This document shows positions 18,263 through 28,015 of a stretch of DNA of 64,000 nucleotides, in pieces. This stretch comes from Streptococcus catagoni. Its GTDB lineage: Bacteria; Bacillota; Bacilli; Lactobacillales; Streptococcaceae. Each line of letters opens with the position of its first letter. Position 1 is the first letter of the stretch. The translations under genes were made by a program, and so were the position numbers. The notes beneath the pieces were generated by a model that saw nothing but the letters and a program-made list of their open reading frames with translations, had not been told where the DNA came from and ran no database searches. Where the stretch lies: assembly GCF_011421425.1 (NCBI RefSeq), contig NZ_WPCW01000002.1, forward strand, positions 297,564-361,563, given 5' to 3'.

Positions 18263-18300
18263 AAAAAAAGGCCCGGCATCTTGGCATACCGGACCTTTTA
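18263..18300. terminator. Bidirectional terminator
   Basis: Stem AAAAGGCCCGG with CCGGACCTTTT (one mismatch), A-rich before and T-rich after. It separates the convergent alcohol dehydrogenase and rpsN genes and can serve both. Confidence 0.8.
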
Positions 18301-18390
18301 TATGATAAATAATTGGCTTCTATGATTACTAAACTTGTTTTGAATTGAAATACTTGAGGGGACAAGAGATTTCAAAGAAAGTGTTAAAGC

Positions 18391-18660
18391 TTACCAGCTA
18401 GCTTTAGTGACGCCAGGAAGTTGGCCTTTGTGAGCAAGGTCACGGAAGTTGATACGGCTAACGCCAAACTTACGCATGTAAGCATGAGGACGGCCATCAA
18501 TCTTGTCACGATTTTTTAAGCGGTTAGGGTTTGAATCACGTGGTAATTTACGTAGTGCTTCATAATCACCTTTGGCTTTAAGTTCGCGACGTAGGTCAGC
18601 ATACTGTTCTATCAGTAGAAGCTGCTTTTGGTACTTAGCAATTTTTGACTTTTTTGCCAT
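18391..18660 (-). CDS. rpsN: Ribosomal protein S14, zinc-independent form
   Basis: An 89-residue S14 protein of the small ribosomal subunit ([23 protein letters not shown] core; here [20 protein letters not shown]). It has no cysteine at all, so it lacks the zinc ribbon of the short S14 encoded in the main ribosomal operon. Such C-minus paralogues replace the zinc form during zinc starvation. Tandem AdcR-type sites in its promoter fit that role. Confidence 0.95.
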   Translation of the reverse strand: MAKKSKIAKYQKQLLLIEQYADLRRELKAKGDYEALRKLPRDSNPNRLKNRDKIDGRPHAYMRKFGVSRINFRDLAHKGQLPGVTKASW

Positions 18661-18690
18661 TGCTTTCTCCTTCTAATAAGTTTAATAATC

Positions 18691-18713
18691 TCGGAGCTTT
18701 ATCAGGACTCCGA
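18691..18713 (-). other. Leader hairpin of rpsN
   Basis: TCGGAG (18691-18696) is complementary to CTCCGA (18708-18713). The hairpin sits in the untranslated leader between the AdcR boxes and the ribosome-binding site. It may affect mRNA stability or translation. Confidence 0.4.
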
Positions 18714-18719
18714 ATTTTC

Positions 18720-18762
18720 TTAACCAGTAATTAACCAGTTAAGAAAACATAGCTCTATTATA
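18720..18762 (-). promoter_or_regulatory. AdcR operators and rpsN promoter
   Basis: TTAACCAGTTAA at 18731-18742 is a perfect copy of the streptococcal AdcR consensus TTAACYRGTTAA. A second, imperfect copy TTAACCAGTAAT overlaps it at 18720-18731. The minus-strand -10 TATAAT is at 18757-18762, with a -35-like TTGCAT 16 bp further up. The boxes cover the transcription start region, consistent with zinc-dependent repression. Confidence 0.8.
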
Positions 18763-18820
18763 CAACTTTTGTCTCAGAATGCAAGAAAAAACGTAGAAAA
18801 TCTTCTACGTTATAGGATCT

Positions 18821-20002
<1,182 letters not shown>

Positions 20003-20056
20003 TTACCATATTGTCTCTGCTTTACCTAGAATCTTGGTTACTTATCTGTTTAAATT

Positions 20057-20085
20057 GTGACAAGTTTGCCTAAGGGAGCTATAAT
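20057..20085 (+). promoter_or_regulatory. Promoter of a candidate small RNA
   Basis: GTGACA (20057-20062), 17-bp spacer, consensus -10 TATAAT (20080-20085). No open reading frame follows; the next gene has its own promoter 200 bp later. Confidence 0.65.
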
Positions 20086-20091
20086 AGAATT

Positions 20092-20228
20092 AGTAGGAAG
20101 GGAAACTTTTCTGCTAAGAATGGAATATTAAATAGATAGGATGCTTTTTCCTTGAAACCGTCTGAAAACTGAAAGGAAGGTGATCCCATATCTATGTCTT
20201 GAGCCGTACATTAAAACGGCTTCTTTTA
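20092..20228 (+). ncRNA. Candidate structured small RNA, about 135 nt
   Basis: It runs from the expected start downstream of a good promoter to a terminator (GAGCCGT, 20201-20207, with ACGGCTT, 20216-20222, then T-rich). Inside is a long rod of stacked helices: ATAGATA/TATCTAT (20132-20138 with 20189-20195), GGAT/ATCC (20139-20142 with 20183-20186) and TTCCTT/AAGGAA (20148-20153 with 20173-20178). A 5' hairpin pairs AGTAG with CTGCT. I found no match to tmRNA, RNase P, SRP RNA or tracrRNA motifs; a divergent 6S RNA cannot be excluded. Confidence 0.55.
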
Positions 20229-20285
20229 GTTTAGGGTTTTGACACTTCCATTCTTTTGTTTAATAAGCATTTAAGCTAACTGAAA

Positions 20286-20314
20286 TTGACAGAATACTAG
20301 TATTGTGTTACTAT
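20286..20314 (+). promoter_or_regulatory. Promoter of the DUF536 gene
   Basis: TTGACA (20286-20291), 17-bp spacer, TACTAT (20309-20314); start codon 42 bp further on. Confidence 0.7.
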
Positions 20315-20355
20315 TCTTATTAAGAATATGCAGTAATAACTATAAAGAGGAAAAT

Positions 20356-20886
20356 ATGGCAATAGAAAAGACAGTTAGTGAACTAGCTGAAATCTTGGGA
20401 GTTAGCCGTCAGGCTGTCAACAATCGTGTCAAATCACTTCCAGATGAAGATCTTGATAAAAATGACAAGGGAGTCACTGTGGTTAAGCGTAGTGGCCTTA
20501 TTAAGTTGGAAGAAATTTATAAAAAGACAATCTTTGATGACGAGCCAATTAGTGAAGAAACAAAACAACGCGAACTCTTAGAGATCCTTGTGGACGAAAA
20601 AAATACAGAGATTACACGTCTATATAACCAACTAAAGGCAAAAGATGACCAGTTGGCTGCTAAGGATGAGCAGATGCGTGTTAAGGATGTCCAAATTGCT
20701 GAAAAAGATAAGCAATTGGATCAGCAACAACAGCTAACTGCTAAAGCCATGGCTGATAAGGAAACTTTGAAATTAGAGTTAGAAGAAGCCAAAGCAGAAG
20801 CTGATGAAGCACGCAGCAAGGTTGATGAGGTTCAGTCTGTTGCTTCTGGGAGAAGAGGCTTTTTGAGCCGTCTATTTGGAAAATAA
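20356..20886 (+). CDS. DUF536 HTH and coiled-coil protein
   Basis: A 176-residue protein. The N-terminal helix-turn-helix (VSELAEILGVSRQAVNNRVKSL) is followed by a central coiled coil with near-tandem KDxQxAxKDxQ heptads (KAKDDQLAAKDEQMRVKDVQ). A basic GRRGFLSRLFGK tail ends the protein. This is the DUF536 family, also found as replication-associated proteins on Gram-positive plasmids. The start at 20356 (MAIEKTVSE) has an AAAGAGG site; a longer frame would extend through the promoter. Function unproven; DNA binding is inferred. Confidence 0.85.
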   Translation: MAIEKTVSELAEILGVSRQAVNNRVKSLPDEDLDKNDKGVTVVKRSGLIKLEEIYKKTIFDDEPISEETKQRELLEILVDEKNTEITRLYNQLKAKDDQLAAKDEQMRVKDVQIAEKDKQLDQQQQLTAKAMADKETLKLELEEAKAEADEARSKVDEVQSVASGRRGFLSRLFGK

Positions 20887-20900
20887 AGATAAAAATAAAA

Positions 20901-20922
20901 AAAGGCCCCCAAGGGTCTTTTT
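20901..20922 (+). terminator. Weak terminator after the DUF536 gene
   Basis: AAAGGCCC (20901-20908) pairs with GGGTCTTT (20913-20920), including one G-T pair, then TT. It lies 14 bp before the next start codon, so it may only attenuate. Confidence 0.5.
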
Positions 20923-20936
20923 AGCTAGGAGAGTTC

Positions 20937-21533
20937 ATGGAAATACTTAATACCTATGTTGCCTTTGATTTGGAGTTTAATACGGTCAAAGACGTTAGCC
21001 ACTTGATACAATTATCTGCAGTTAAATATCAAGATCATCAGGAAGTTGACAGTTTTGACACCTATGTTTACACAGATGTCCCCTTGCAGAGTTTTATTAA
21101 TGGTCTGACGGGAATCACCTCTGATAAGATTGCAAAGGCTCCTAAGGTGCAGACTGTGGTCGAAAACTTTAGGGACTTTGTAGGAGACCTACCTTTAGTT
21201 GGTTACAATTCCCATAAGTCGGATTTACCTATTTTAGCGGAGAATGGTTTGGACTTAGAGAGCCACTACAAGGTGGATCTTTATGACGAAGCCTTTGAAC
21301 GTCGCAGTACGGATTTAAATGGTATTTCAAATTTGAAATTAACAAGTGTTGCAGCTTTTCTAAACATCAAAGGCAAGGGTCACAATAGTTTAGAGGATGC
21401 TCGCATGACAGCTCGCCTTTATGAAAAATTTCTTGAATTTGATGACAATAAGGCCTATCTTAAAAAGCAAAGTAAGGATCTTGACCAGACAAGCAACAAT
21501 CCCTTTGCAGCACTGGGTGGCTTATTTGATTAA
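20937..21533 (+). CDS. DnaQ-like 3'-5' exonuclease
   Basis: A 198-residue DEDDh-family exonuclease. Motif I is in VAFDLEFNT (Asp and Glu), motif II around VGYNSHKSDLPIL, and motif III is GHNSLEDARMTARL with the general-base His. It is a stand-alone proofreading-type domain, not part of PolC. Such proteins trim DNA or RNA 3' ends; the natural substrate is unknown. It follows the DUF536 gene closely. Confidence 0.88.
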   Translation: MEILNTYVAFDLEFNTVKDVSHLIQLSAVKYQDHQEVDSFDTYVYTDVPLQSFINGLTGITSDKIAKAPKVQTVVENFRDFVGDLPLVGYNSHKSDLPILAENGLDLESHYKVDLYDEAFERRSTDLNGISNLKLTSVAAFLNIKGKGHNSLEDARMTARLYEKFLEFDDNKAYLKKQSKDLDQTSNNPFAALGGLFD

Positions 21534-21570
21534 AATAAAATCCTCTTGCTTGGTCTTGGCTTGGTAAAAT

Positions 21571-21654
21571 AAAAAAAGAACTGTTTTATGTACAGCTCAT
21601 AAGGTCTTGGACTTGATGTCCATGATTGAAGGAGTACATGAAACAGTATTTTTT
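21571..21654. terminator. Long bidirectional terminator
   Basis: A 14-bp stem, ACTGTTTTATGTAC (21580-21593) with GTACATGAAACAGT (21634-21647), is flanked by A7 and T7. The 40-nt loop can form a further small hairpin (GGAC with GTCC). It lies between the convergent exonuclease and ybaB genes. The size is larger than a usual terminator. Confidence 0.7.
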
Positions 21655-21953
21655 TAGAATGGCATTTTGCCAGCAAAGGCACCAAGTGATTTTTTAGTGG
21701 CTTCTTCAATTTGATTTAAAGCGTCATTAATAGCCTGAGTGGTCATATCTGATAGGGTTTCAACATCTTCAGGATCAACAACAGCCTCTTTGAAATCAAT
21801 AGAAACTAACTTCTTATCCCCTGTAAAAGTTGCTGTCACCAAGTCCTGAGCAGACTTGCCAATAAAAGTTGTAGCTGCCAAATCAGCCTGTTTTTGTTCC
21901 ATTTGCTTCTGAAGCTTTTGCGCCTGCTTCATCATGTTTTGCATATTCATCAT
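21654..21953 (-). CDS. Nucleoid-associated protein YbaB/EbfC
   Basis: A 99-residue small DNA-binding protein of the YbaB/EbfC family. It begins [20 protein letters not shown] and shows the family pattern [29 protein letters not shown]. It forms homodimers that bind DNA with little sequence specificity. In many bacteria it sits by dnaX and recR; here it is alone, as in streptococci. Confidence 0.93.
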   Translation of the reverse strand: MMNMQNMMKQAQKLQKQMEQKQADLAATTFIGKSAQDLVTATFTGDKKLVSIDFKEAVVDPEDVETLSDMTTQAINDALNQIEEATKKSLGAFAGKMPF

Positions 21954-21956
21954 AAT

Positions 21957-22376
21957 TTTCTATAGATTCCTTTCGTATCAAGGGTTTAGACCCTATTTTT
22001 TTGCAGATTAGCTTAGTTAAAGAGACTAAATGATTTCCTTTTTCTATTAGCAGTTGAATCTAGCCTATCCATTTAGGAGACTGTCTAGTTCTGCTAACAA
22101 GATAATATGTCCGTATCTATAACACTGGCTAGTTATTACTATACCATATAAAGCCTGACTTGTCTTTTTTTGTCTGATTGACTTATGAAGGGGTTAAAAC
22201 CGTCTTTTGATATTTGCTGGGAGACTGCTGTCAGCCTAACTATGTGGAAAAAGAGATTTCTATGGCATTTTATACTTTTATAAGGGCGATTTAAGAATTA
22301 TTTTTAGATCATGTTTACTTTATTTCTTCTTGTTATACTGAGGTCATCAAATAATTAAGGGAAAGAGGTAATTGTT
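21957..22376. other. Intergenic region with divergent promoters
   Basis: A 420-bp gap between divergent genes. A small hairpin (AGGGTTTAGACCCT) lies near 21979-21992 in the ybaB leader. A probable ybaB -10 with TGG lies near 22138-22146 on the minus strand. A TATACT element near 22334 probably serves the small secreted protein. No gene or known RNA family is seen. Confidence 0.45.
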
Positions 22377-22685
22377 ATGGAAACAAAACTTCAAGGGTAT
22401 GCAAGTTGGTCTTCTTTGGCTAAAAAGGTGAAAATTGGAATAATTTCTGCTATGCTTGCTGGTGGGGCTATGATGACTATTGGACAAGCTTCGTCAGTAT
22501 CTGCAGATGAGGTCAATCAGGCTGGTGGTGCAGTACGTTACCCAACCGATGCTGAAATTTATGCTAATGCGCAGAAGGTTGATTTGTCAAAACGTGTCTT
22601 AACAGGTAGTTCACTTTATGGTATCGTATCTCAGAACTTGAGTTTTAGATACCCTTCAGATACACCTAGTGTAGGAAAAAAATAA
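22377..22685 (+). CDS. Small secreted protein of unknown function
   Basis: A 102-residue protein with a clear Sec signal peptide: basic KKVKIG, hydrophobic core IISAMLAGGAMMTIG, and probable cleavage after ASSVSA (about residue 43). The mature part is only about 59 residues, without cysteine, and carries two similar RYP segments (AVRYPTDAEIYANAQK and SFRYPSDTPSVGKK). It has its own promoter and a strong terminator. No LPXTG or double-glycine leader. I do not recognise the family; it could be an exported peptide or a fragment of a larger surface protein. Confidence 0.7.
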   Translation: METKLQGYASWSSLAKKVKIGIISAMLAGGAMMTIGQASSVSADEVNQAGGAVRYPTDAEIYANAQKVDLSKRVLTGSSLYGIVSQNLSFRYPSDTPSVGKK

Positions 22686-22691
22686 GTTCAT

Positions 22692-22717
22692 AAAAAACAG
22701 GAAATTTCCTGTTTTTT
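22692..22717. terminator. Perfect palindromic terminator
   Basis: A fully symmetric 26-bp sequence with arms AAAAAACAGGAAA and TTTCCTGTTTTTT; it works in both directions between convergent genes. Confidence 0.85.
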
Positions 22718-22763
22718 ATTCTAGCTAATCTTTTAGAAAAAGGCTTTAAAAAGCAGCTAGTCC

Positions 22764-23138
22764 TTACTGGTCTTCATCCTTATCATTACTTTCTTCTTGA
22801 TCTTCCAATAATTTTTGACCATAATCAATTAGTTGGTTGTAATTTTCGAAATTTAGTTTTTCAGAAATCATGAGGATGGGACTTGCAGAAGACTGATTGC
22901 TTTTATAACCATAGTTATCGCTTAAATCAACCTTGGATAGGGCATCTATGTCAACGCTAAAAATCTTAGCAATTTTTTCAATGACTGGAAACTTTGGTGT
23001 GTATTTGCCACTTTCCCATTCGCTAATGGTTGATGCGCTTTTGCGATCTAAGAGTTTAGCTAGCTCTAATTGTTCCATATCGTTTTTTAATCTGAGGTAT
23101 TTTAAATTGGATGCAAAAAGGTTTTTATTTTCAGTCAT
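22764..23138 (-). CDS. XRE-family regulator
   Basis: A 124-residue protein. Residues 8-65 form a phage-repressor-like HTH (LKYLRLKNDMEQLELAKLLDRKSASTISEWESGKYTP). The C-terminal half is acidic and ends in EESNDKDEDQ. It diverges from a second XRE gene, an arrangement like a CI/Cro switch, but no phage genes are nearby. A palindrome AAATAGGCTATTT lies in its promoter. Targets unknown. Confidence 0.8.
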   Translation of the reverse strand: MTENKNLFASNLKYLRLKNDMEQLELAKLLDRKSASTISEWESGKYTPKFPVIEKIAKIFSVDIDALSKVDLSDNYGYKSNQSSASPILMISEKLNFENYNQLIDYGQKLLEDQEESNDKDEDQ

Positions 23139-23177
23139 TTTTGTCTCCTTTGTTTCTTTAAGTCATATAATACCATA

Positions 23178-23251
23178 AAATAGGCTATTTCGAAACAATA
23201 ATGAAGAGATAACAGAAAATACTTGACTTCATAAAAACCGAAGTTTATAAT
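23178..23251. promoter_or_regulatory. Divergent XRE control region
   Basis: AAATAGGCTATTT (23178-23190) is palindromic and lies just behind the minus-strand -10 region. The plus-strand promoter is TTGACT (23223-23228), 17-bp spacer, TATAAT (23246-23251). The spacer contains the inverted repeat ACTTC/GAAGT, a possible operator. Confidence 0.6.
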
Positions 23252-23293
23252 ATTGTTATCATATAAATTTAATACGAAACTGGAGGAGATAAA

Positions 23294-23515
23294 GTGGACA
23301 AAACAACCTTAAAAGAACTACGTTTAGCTCGAAAGATGACCCAAGAAGAACTTGCAGCTCAAACAGGTATTTCCATTAGAACCATTGCTCGATATGAAAA
23401 AGATGTTTCTATGCTCAGAAGAGCCAAGTATGAAAAATTGAAGAGCATAGCTGAAATTTTATCAGTCTCCCTTGATGATATTTTTTTAGATGAAGATTCG
23501 GTTTTTACGAAATAA
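23294..23515 (+). CDS. Cro-like XRE regulator
   Basis: A 73-residue single-domain HTH protein: LRLARKMTQEELAAQTGISIRTIARYEKDVSMLRRAKYEKL. GGAGG precedes the ATG. Its -10 and -35 elements are near consensus. It is transcribed away from the other XRE gene. The small size and pairing suggest a two-protein switch; the regulated genes are unknown. Confidence 0.8.
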   Translation: MDKTTLKELRLARKMTQEELAAQTGISIRTIARYEKDVSMLRRAKYEKLKSIAEILSVSLDDIFLDEDSVFTK

Positions 23516-23607
23516 ATTTCTCCTTCCCATAATTTATAGTTAAAAAAAGTAACTTTTGCTCAAGTTACTTTTTTATGTTATGATTCCGTTTTTTCCAAGA
23601 TCTCAGC

Positions 23608-25884
23608 TTAAGTATAGGGAATTGTGAGCTGAGACTCTTTTAGATCAATGGTCAGCTGATACTGGCTATTATCACGGATGGTATGTTCAAAGTCTGTTGT
23701 ATAGAGGATTAGTCTCAATTCATCATCAGCTTCTAACTGATAGATGCTTGGCTGCAGCTTAAATGTGACAGTCATCCACTGATCTTTTTCAATGCTTTCA
23801 ACCCTCATAAGACTATTTCTATTTTGCAAGTTCAAGACACCCTTTGTGATTAGCCTATGATCTGAAGCTACAAGGGGTAGTTCTTTCAGATCATCCCTTG
23901 AAAAGTTTTTCCCATTGTCTATGACCTTCAAATCAAGGATGGCGGGTGTGTCAGAAAAGCGTTTCTTTTTTCCATAGTCCAATAGCTGAGCTGATAAGAT
24001 GCCTTTGGTGCTGGACGATTTGACCTTGACTTGTAAGGTGGGTTGACCATTCATCAAAAGGGCTTCTTTGATAGGGATCTTTATCTGTATCTGATTGGTC
24101 TTCCCTGAAAATAAATCAGCTTTAAAACTTCTAAAATCCTTAGCATAACTGTCAAATCTATCACTACTGTAGTGATTGTCAATGCTTTGCTTTGTCTCCC
24201 CAAGAGGTAAGTGGCAGCTCTTTAGTCCACCAAAGCGATCTAGCTCCTGCCAGGTCTGAGCTTTTTGGTTATCCTGCCAGATCAAACTTGGTAATTGGTA
24301 ATGGTTGTCAACTTTGAGCAGCCTTTGACAGAGCAGAGCATTCATAGACTCACGAAAATCAATGGACTGCCAATTATGCATGTAAACATGTTGCCCATGG
24401 TGTAAGAAGGCATGTTTTTTGACGTTTTCAGGGAGGCTGTTAAAGATCTGATAGAGCTGAGCAGGTTTAACATTCCAATCTTGTAGACCGTGCGTGTAGA
24501 CAACCTCACAGGAGATGTTCTTAGCATGTGGGAGATAATTGCGGTCATGCCAAAATTGATTATAGTCACCACTTTCTCTATCCAGGGCCTGGCTTTGTTG
24601 CTCAAGGAGCTTCTGATAGTTTTCTTTTTGTCTGAGATAGTCTCCAGCAGCCAAGGATCTGGAATAGGTTAATTCAGTTAGGACATCTAAGTCTTCACCT
24701 GGATATCCGCCTGGGCTACAGACTAGGCCATTTTCTCGGTAGTAATCATACCAGGAAGAGATGGCAGCTTCAGCGATGATGACCTCTAAGCCCTTAACAC
24801 CCGTTGTGGCAAGGCCTGTTGACATGGTTCCCAGATAAGATTTTCCGGTTGTCGCCACTAAACCATTTGACCAAGTTGCTTGGACATAGCTCTCACGTTT
24901 ATGGCTAGTATAGGCTTTTGCCCGTCCATTTAGCCAATCAATAACAGCCTTGAAGCTTTCAATTTGCAAGTAATCTCCAGAAGTCATAAAACCATCAGAG
25001 TCGGCTGTTCCAACGCCTGAAACATAGATGTTAGCAAATCCACGCGCCAGGAAATAATCATTTAAGCTGTAAGAGTCGATATAAGAGAAGCTCTCTTCAC
25101 TATCTGTTACCGGCAGGTCTTTGTGGGAAGGCTCTAAAAGACTAATCTTTTGATCCTCTACCGTGATTTCCTTTGGTTCCTTGACAAGGAGCTCTGCCTC
25201 CATCTGATGCAATTTGCGATCATTAGCAACCTCGTTTATACCTTGATGGTAGGGGCTTGCGGTCATGATAGTGGGTAGGGGCTTAGAACTTTTTGGCCTA
25301 AGGATATTGACCTTGATGAGATCGGTCTTGCCATCTTGATCTGTATCTAGGAGTGCTTCCACATAAACAATTTCTTTTATTAAATCATTGGTATCAAAGC
25401 TAGCAAGTGACTTGCCATTAAAAAAATGATAGGCATTGTCAGTGGCTAAGAAACCTTTACTGACCAAGTCATCCAGCAGGGTCATTCCGTTTTTATGACG
25501 ACTTGCTAAGAGTTGGTGGAGACTGACTACTAAATCATTGTCATTAAAGTTGACTGGGAAGGCAATTTCCTTGGTGAAAGCTCTGCTATTTTCAAAATCA
25601 AAAAAAGGAATAAAACCTAATAATTGCAGGGCAACCATATCAAAAACGTCTTTATCTAAGTCCCTTGAGGAATTGAAAAAATCTAAGAGGTTTGTTTTGG
25701 TGTCAGCAATTAAATTGGAAAGTTTGTAATCTAGATCTGGGCTCTGAAAGAAGTAGCTTTGTAGAAAGGCTTTGAAAATAAGCTTATTGCTGCTAGAATC
25801 TGGAAATTTAAAGCCTAGTTCTTCCAGTTCAGCCTTGGCGACTTGTGAGTTGGTTTTAATATAGGAATATTGATTATAACGCAT
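23608..25884 (-). CDS. pepX: Xaa-Pro dipeptidyl-peptidase
   Basis: A 758-residue serine peptidase (family S15) releasing X-Pro dipeptides from peptide N-termini in the cytoplasm. The N-terminal PepX helical domain is followed by the alpha/beta hydrolase domain with nucleophile region [13 protein letters not shown] and the His region [11 protein letters not shown], then the C-terminal jelly-roll domain. Length is typical for streptococcal PepX. It lies 12 bp downstream of a Crp/Fnr regulator in the same direction, so cotranscription is likely. It would process peptides imported by systems such as Opp. Confidence 0.96.
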   Translation of the reverse strand: MRYNQYSYIKTNSQVAKAELEELGFKFPDSSSNKLIFKAFLQSYFFQSPDLDYKLSNLIADTKTNLLDFFNSSRDLDKDVFDMVALQLLGFIPFFDFENSRAFTKEIAFPVNFNDNDLVVSLHQLLASRHKNGMTLLDDLVSKGFLATDNAYHFFNGKSLASFDTNDLIKEIVYVEALLDTDQDGKTDLIKVNILRPKSSKPLPTIMTASPYHQGINEVANDRKLHQMEAELLVKEPKEITVEDQKISLLEPSHKDLPVTDSEESFSYIDSYSLNDYFLARGFANIYVSGVGTADSDGFMTSGDYLQIESFKAVIDWLNGRAKAYTSHKRESYVQATWSNGLVATTGKSYLGTMSTGLATTGVKGLEVIIAEAAISSWYDYYRENGLVCSPGGYPGEDLDVLTELTYSRSLAAGDYLRQKENYQKLLEQQSQALDRESGDYNQFWHDRNYLPHAKNISCEVVYTHGLQDWNVKPAQLYQIFNSLPENVKKHAFLHHGQHVYMHNWQSIDFRESMNALLCQRLLKVDNHYQLPSLIWQDNQKAQTWQELDRFGGLKSCHLPLGETKQSIDNHYSSDRFDSYAKDFRSFKADLFSGKTNQIQIKIPIKEALLMNGQPTLQVKVKSSSTKGILSAQLLDYGKKKRFSDTPAILDLKVIDNGKNFSRDDLKELPLVASDHRLITKGVLNLQNRNSLMRVESIEKDQWMTVTFKLQPSIYQLEADDELRLILYTTDFEHTIRDNSQYQLTIDLKESQLTIPYT

Positions 25885-25896
25885 AGTGCTCCCTTC

Positions 25897-26556
25897 TTAA
25901 AAAACAATATTGTCTTTTAGTTTTTCAACATTACTGATGATAATATGTTGATTCTCGATACGGATAATATTTTCTTTTTTTAACTGTTTTAAAATACGAC
26001 TAACACTGCTAGCTGTGGAGATGCCACAAAATTTTCCCAGTTCTTCATTGGTAATAACAAAGTTGATATAAACTTCACCGTTTTCAATGGGTTGGCCAAA
26101 TAGGTTCATCAGGTCATAGATCTGTGTGGATATGGCGCCCACTCGTCCATTGGTTAACATGCACTGCATCTTTTTCATGGATCTCTGGAGGCGATGGTGA
26201 TAGAAGTCCTTAATGTAGCCTTGCAGTTCAATATCCTTCTTGATGTCTTCAAGAAATTGTTTACGGCTGATCTTATAAAAGCTGGCTTTTTCAGATTCAA
26301 TTCGGACATTGTAGGGTTCACCTGAATTTTTTGAATAGCCTTCATTAAGAACAGAGGTCAGTTCTAAGCCACTTACATATCTTAAATTGAATTCATTACC
26401 ATGCTTGGAAAGGACGCTTTGTTTGATAATACCATCCTTAAGAATATAGGTGTAATCATCTTCGATACTTTCAAAAGTGAGGTATTTATGATAAGTTTTT
26501 TCAACAATTGGGAAATTGTGTTTACTAATATAATTTTGTAAGATGTGATGATTCAA
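25897..26556 (-). CDS. Crp/Fnr-family transcriptional regulator
   Basis: A 219-residue regulator with an N-terminal cyclic-nucleotide-binding-like beta barrel (about residues 20-120), a dimer helix, and a C-terminal winged HTH with FCGISTASSVSRILKQLKKENIIR. There is no N-terminal Fnr cysteine cluster, so oxygen sensing by Fe-S is unlikely. It is distantly similar in type to PrfA and the streptococcal Srv protein. It sits directly before pepX and diverges from an MFS transporter, with an inverted repeat in the shared upstream region. The effector is unknown. Confidence 0.82.
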   Translation of the reverse strand: MNHHILQNYISKHNFPIVEKTYHKYLTFESIEDDYTYILKDGIIKQSVLSKHGNEFNLRYVSGLELTSVLNEGYSKNSGEPYNVRIESEKASFYKISRKQFLEDIKKDIELQGYIKDFYHHRLQRSMKKMQCMLTNGRVGAISTQIYDLMNLFGQPIENGEVYINFVITNEELGKFCGISTASSVSRILKQLKKENIIRIENQHIIISNVEKLKDNIVF

Positions 26557-26590
26557 GGCTTCCTCCAGACATTAGATTCTAAGCTGTCAT

Positions 26591-26606
26591 AACATTTGCT
26601 AATGTT
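26591..26606. promoter_or_regulatory. Candidate Crp/Fnr-type operator
   Basis: AACATTTGCTAATGTT has perfect 6-bp arms AACATT and AATGTT around 4 bp. It lies in the gap between the Crp/Fnr gene and the divergent MFS gene. The two-fold symmetry and position suggest autoregulation and joint control of both units. Confidence 0.45.
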
Positions 26607-26700
26607 GATTGGCAATAACATCTATATTATACCATTGAAATATATTATATTCTATCATTGATGTAAAATGTTACTGAAAACGAAGGAGGTTTCATTTTCA

Positions 26701-27894
26701 GTGGAAGAAAAATTATTGAATAAACACTTTATTGCTATTACGGTGTTGAACTTTATTGTTTATATGGTCTATTATCTTTTTACAGTGATCATTGCCTTTA
26801 TTGCTACCCGTCAGCTCGGAACCAGTACTAGTCAGGCTGGTTTGGCAACTGGGATATACATTTTAGGGACGCTTTTAGCCAGACTCATTTTTGGAAAACA
26901 ATTGGAAGTCTTTGGTCGGCGATTGGTTTTACGTGGGGGTGCCATCTTTTATTTACTCACGACCTTGGCTTATTTCTTTATGCCAACAATTGCTGCTATG
27001 TATCTGGTTCGTTTTTTCAATGGCTTTGCTTATGGGGTTGTATCAACTGCGACCAATACTATTGTGATCTCTTATATTCCATCTTGTAAACGTGGTGAAG
27101 GGATTAATTTGTACGGTCTGTCAACCAGCTTAGCGGCAGCCATTGGTCCTTTTGTAGGAACCTTTATGCTTGATAATTTACACATTAATTTCAGGATGAT
27201 TATTGTCTTATCTAGTCTCTTGGTTGCTCTGGTTGTCTTTGTTTCCTTTCTTTTTCCTGTCAAAAACATGGTTTTGAATGAGCAACAATTAGCTAAGAGT
27301 AAATCCTGGACTTTGGATAGTTTTATTGAAAGAAAGGCGCTTTTCATTACCGGCATTGCCTTTTTGATGGGGATTTCCTATGCTTCTGTTTTAGGTTTTC
27401 AAAAGATTTATACAAATGAAATCAACTTAACAAGTGTTGGAGCTTATTTTTTTATTGTCTATGCTCTTGTTATTACCATCACTCGGCCAGCAATGGGACG
27501 TTTAATGGATGCTAAGGGTGAAAAATGGGTTCTATACCCAAGTTACTTTTTCTTAACTCTTGGTCTTCTTTTACTTGCCTGTGTTAAGGGAGGAACTTCT
27601 TATCTCTTATCTGGTGCTCTCATTGGTTTTGGTTATGGTAGTTTTATGTCTTGTGGTCAAGCCGCTTCTATTGTCGGTGTTGAGGAACATCGTTTTAACA
27701 CAGCCATGTCAACCTATATGATTGGGCTGGATTTAGGCTTAGGATCTGGTCCTTTCCTACTTGGTCTTATTAAAGATAGTCTGCTTGGTAATGGCCTTGA
27801 AGCCTATCGTCACTTGTATCTCTTAGCTGCCCTTATTCCAGTGATATGCACCATAATGTATTTTATTAAGAAAAATTATCTTATAAAAGAATAA
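26701..27894 (+). CDS. MFS transporter
   Basis: A 397-residue major facilitator protein with about 12 membrane spans. The loop 2-3 motif reads GTLLARLIFGKQLEVFGRRLVL and the second-half equivalent RPAMGRLMDAKGEKWVL. The GTG start at 26701 (VEEKLLNKHF) is preferred, with GGAGG upstream; an ATG at 26668 lacks a ribosome site. It resembles drug or metabolite exporters of the DHA1 type. It is divergent from a Crp/Fnr gene that may control it. Substrate unknown. Confidence 0.85.
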   Translation: MEEKLLNKHFIAITVLNFIVYMVYYLFTVIIAFIATRQLGTSTSQAGLATGIYILGTLLARLIFGKQLEVFGRRLVLRGGAIFYLLTTLAYFFMPTIAAMYLVRFFNGFAYGVVSTATNTIVISYIPSCKRGEGINLYGLSTSLAAAIGPFVGTFMLDNLHINFRMIIVLSSLLVALVVFVSFLFPVKNMVLNEQQLAKSKSWTLDSFIERKALFITGIAFLMGISYASVLGFQKIYTNEINLTSVGAYFFIVYALVITITRPAMGRLMDAKGEKWVLYPSYFFLTLGLLLLACVKGGTSYLLSGALIGFGYGSFMSCGQAASIVGVEEHRFNTAMSTYMIGLDLGLGSGPFLLGLIKDSLLGNGLEAYRHLYLLAALIPVICTIMYFIKKNYLIKE

Positions 27895-28015
27895 GAAAAA
27901 GTTCACAGTCTCTTTATGCCTATAATAACAGTGTTTTCCCAGCCTTTACAATATCCATAATACTTGATAGAATAGTATCTATTATGATTAAAAATTTTGG
28001 AGGAAATGAGTACTA

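Noticed and set aside
20092..20228. SRP (4.5S) RNA gene
   Set aside because: AAGGAAGG resembles part of the SRP motif, but the conserved apical loop with GGTCCGGAAGGAAGCAGC is absent and the helix layout differs.
25897..26556. Assignment of the Crp/Fnr gene as srv
   Set aside because: Family-level resemblance only; I cannot confirm orthology or locus position from this sequence.
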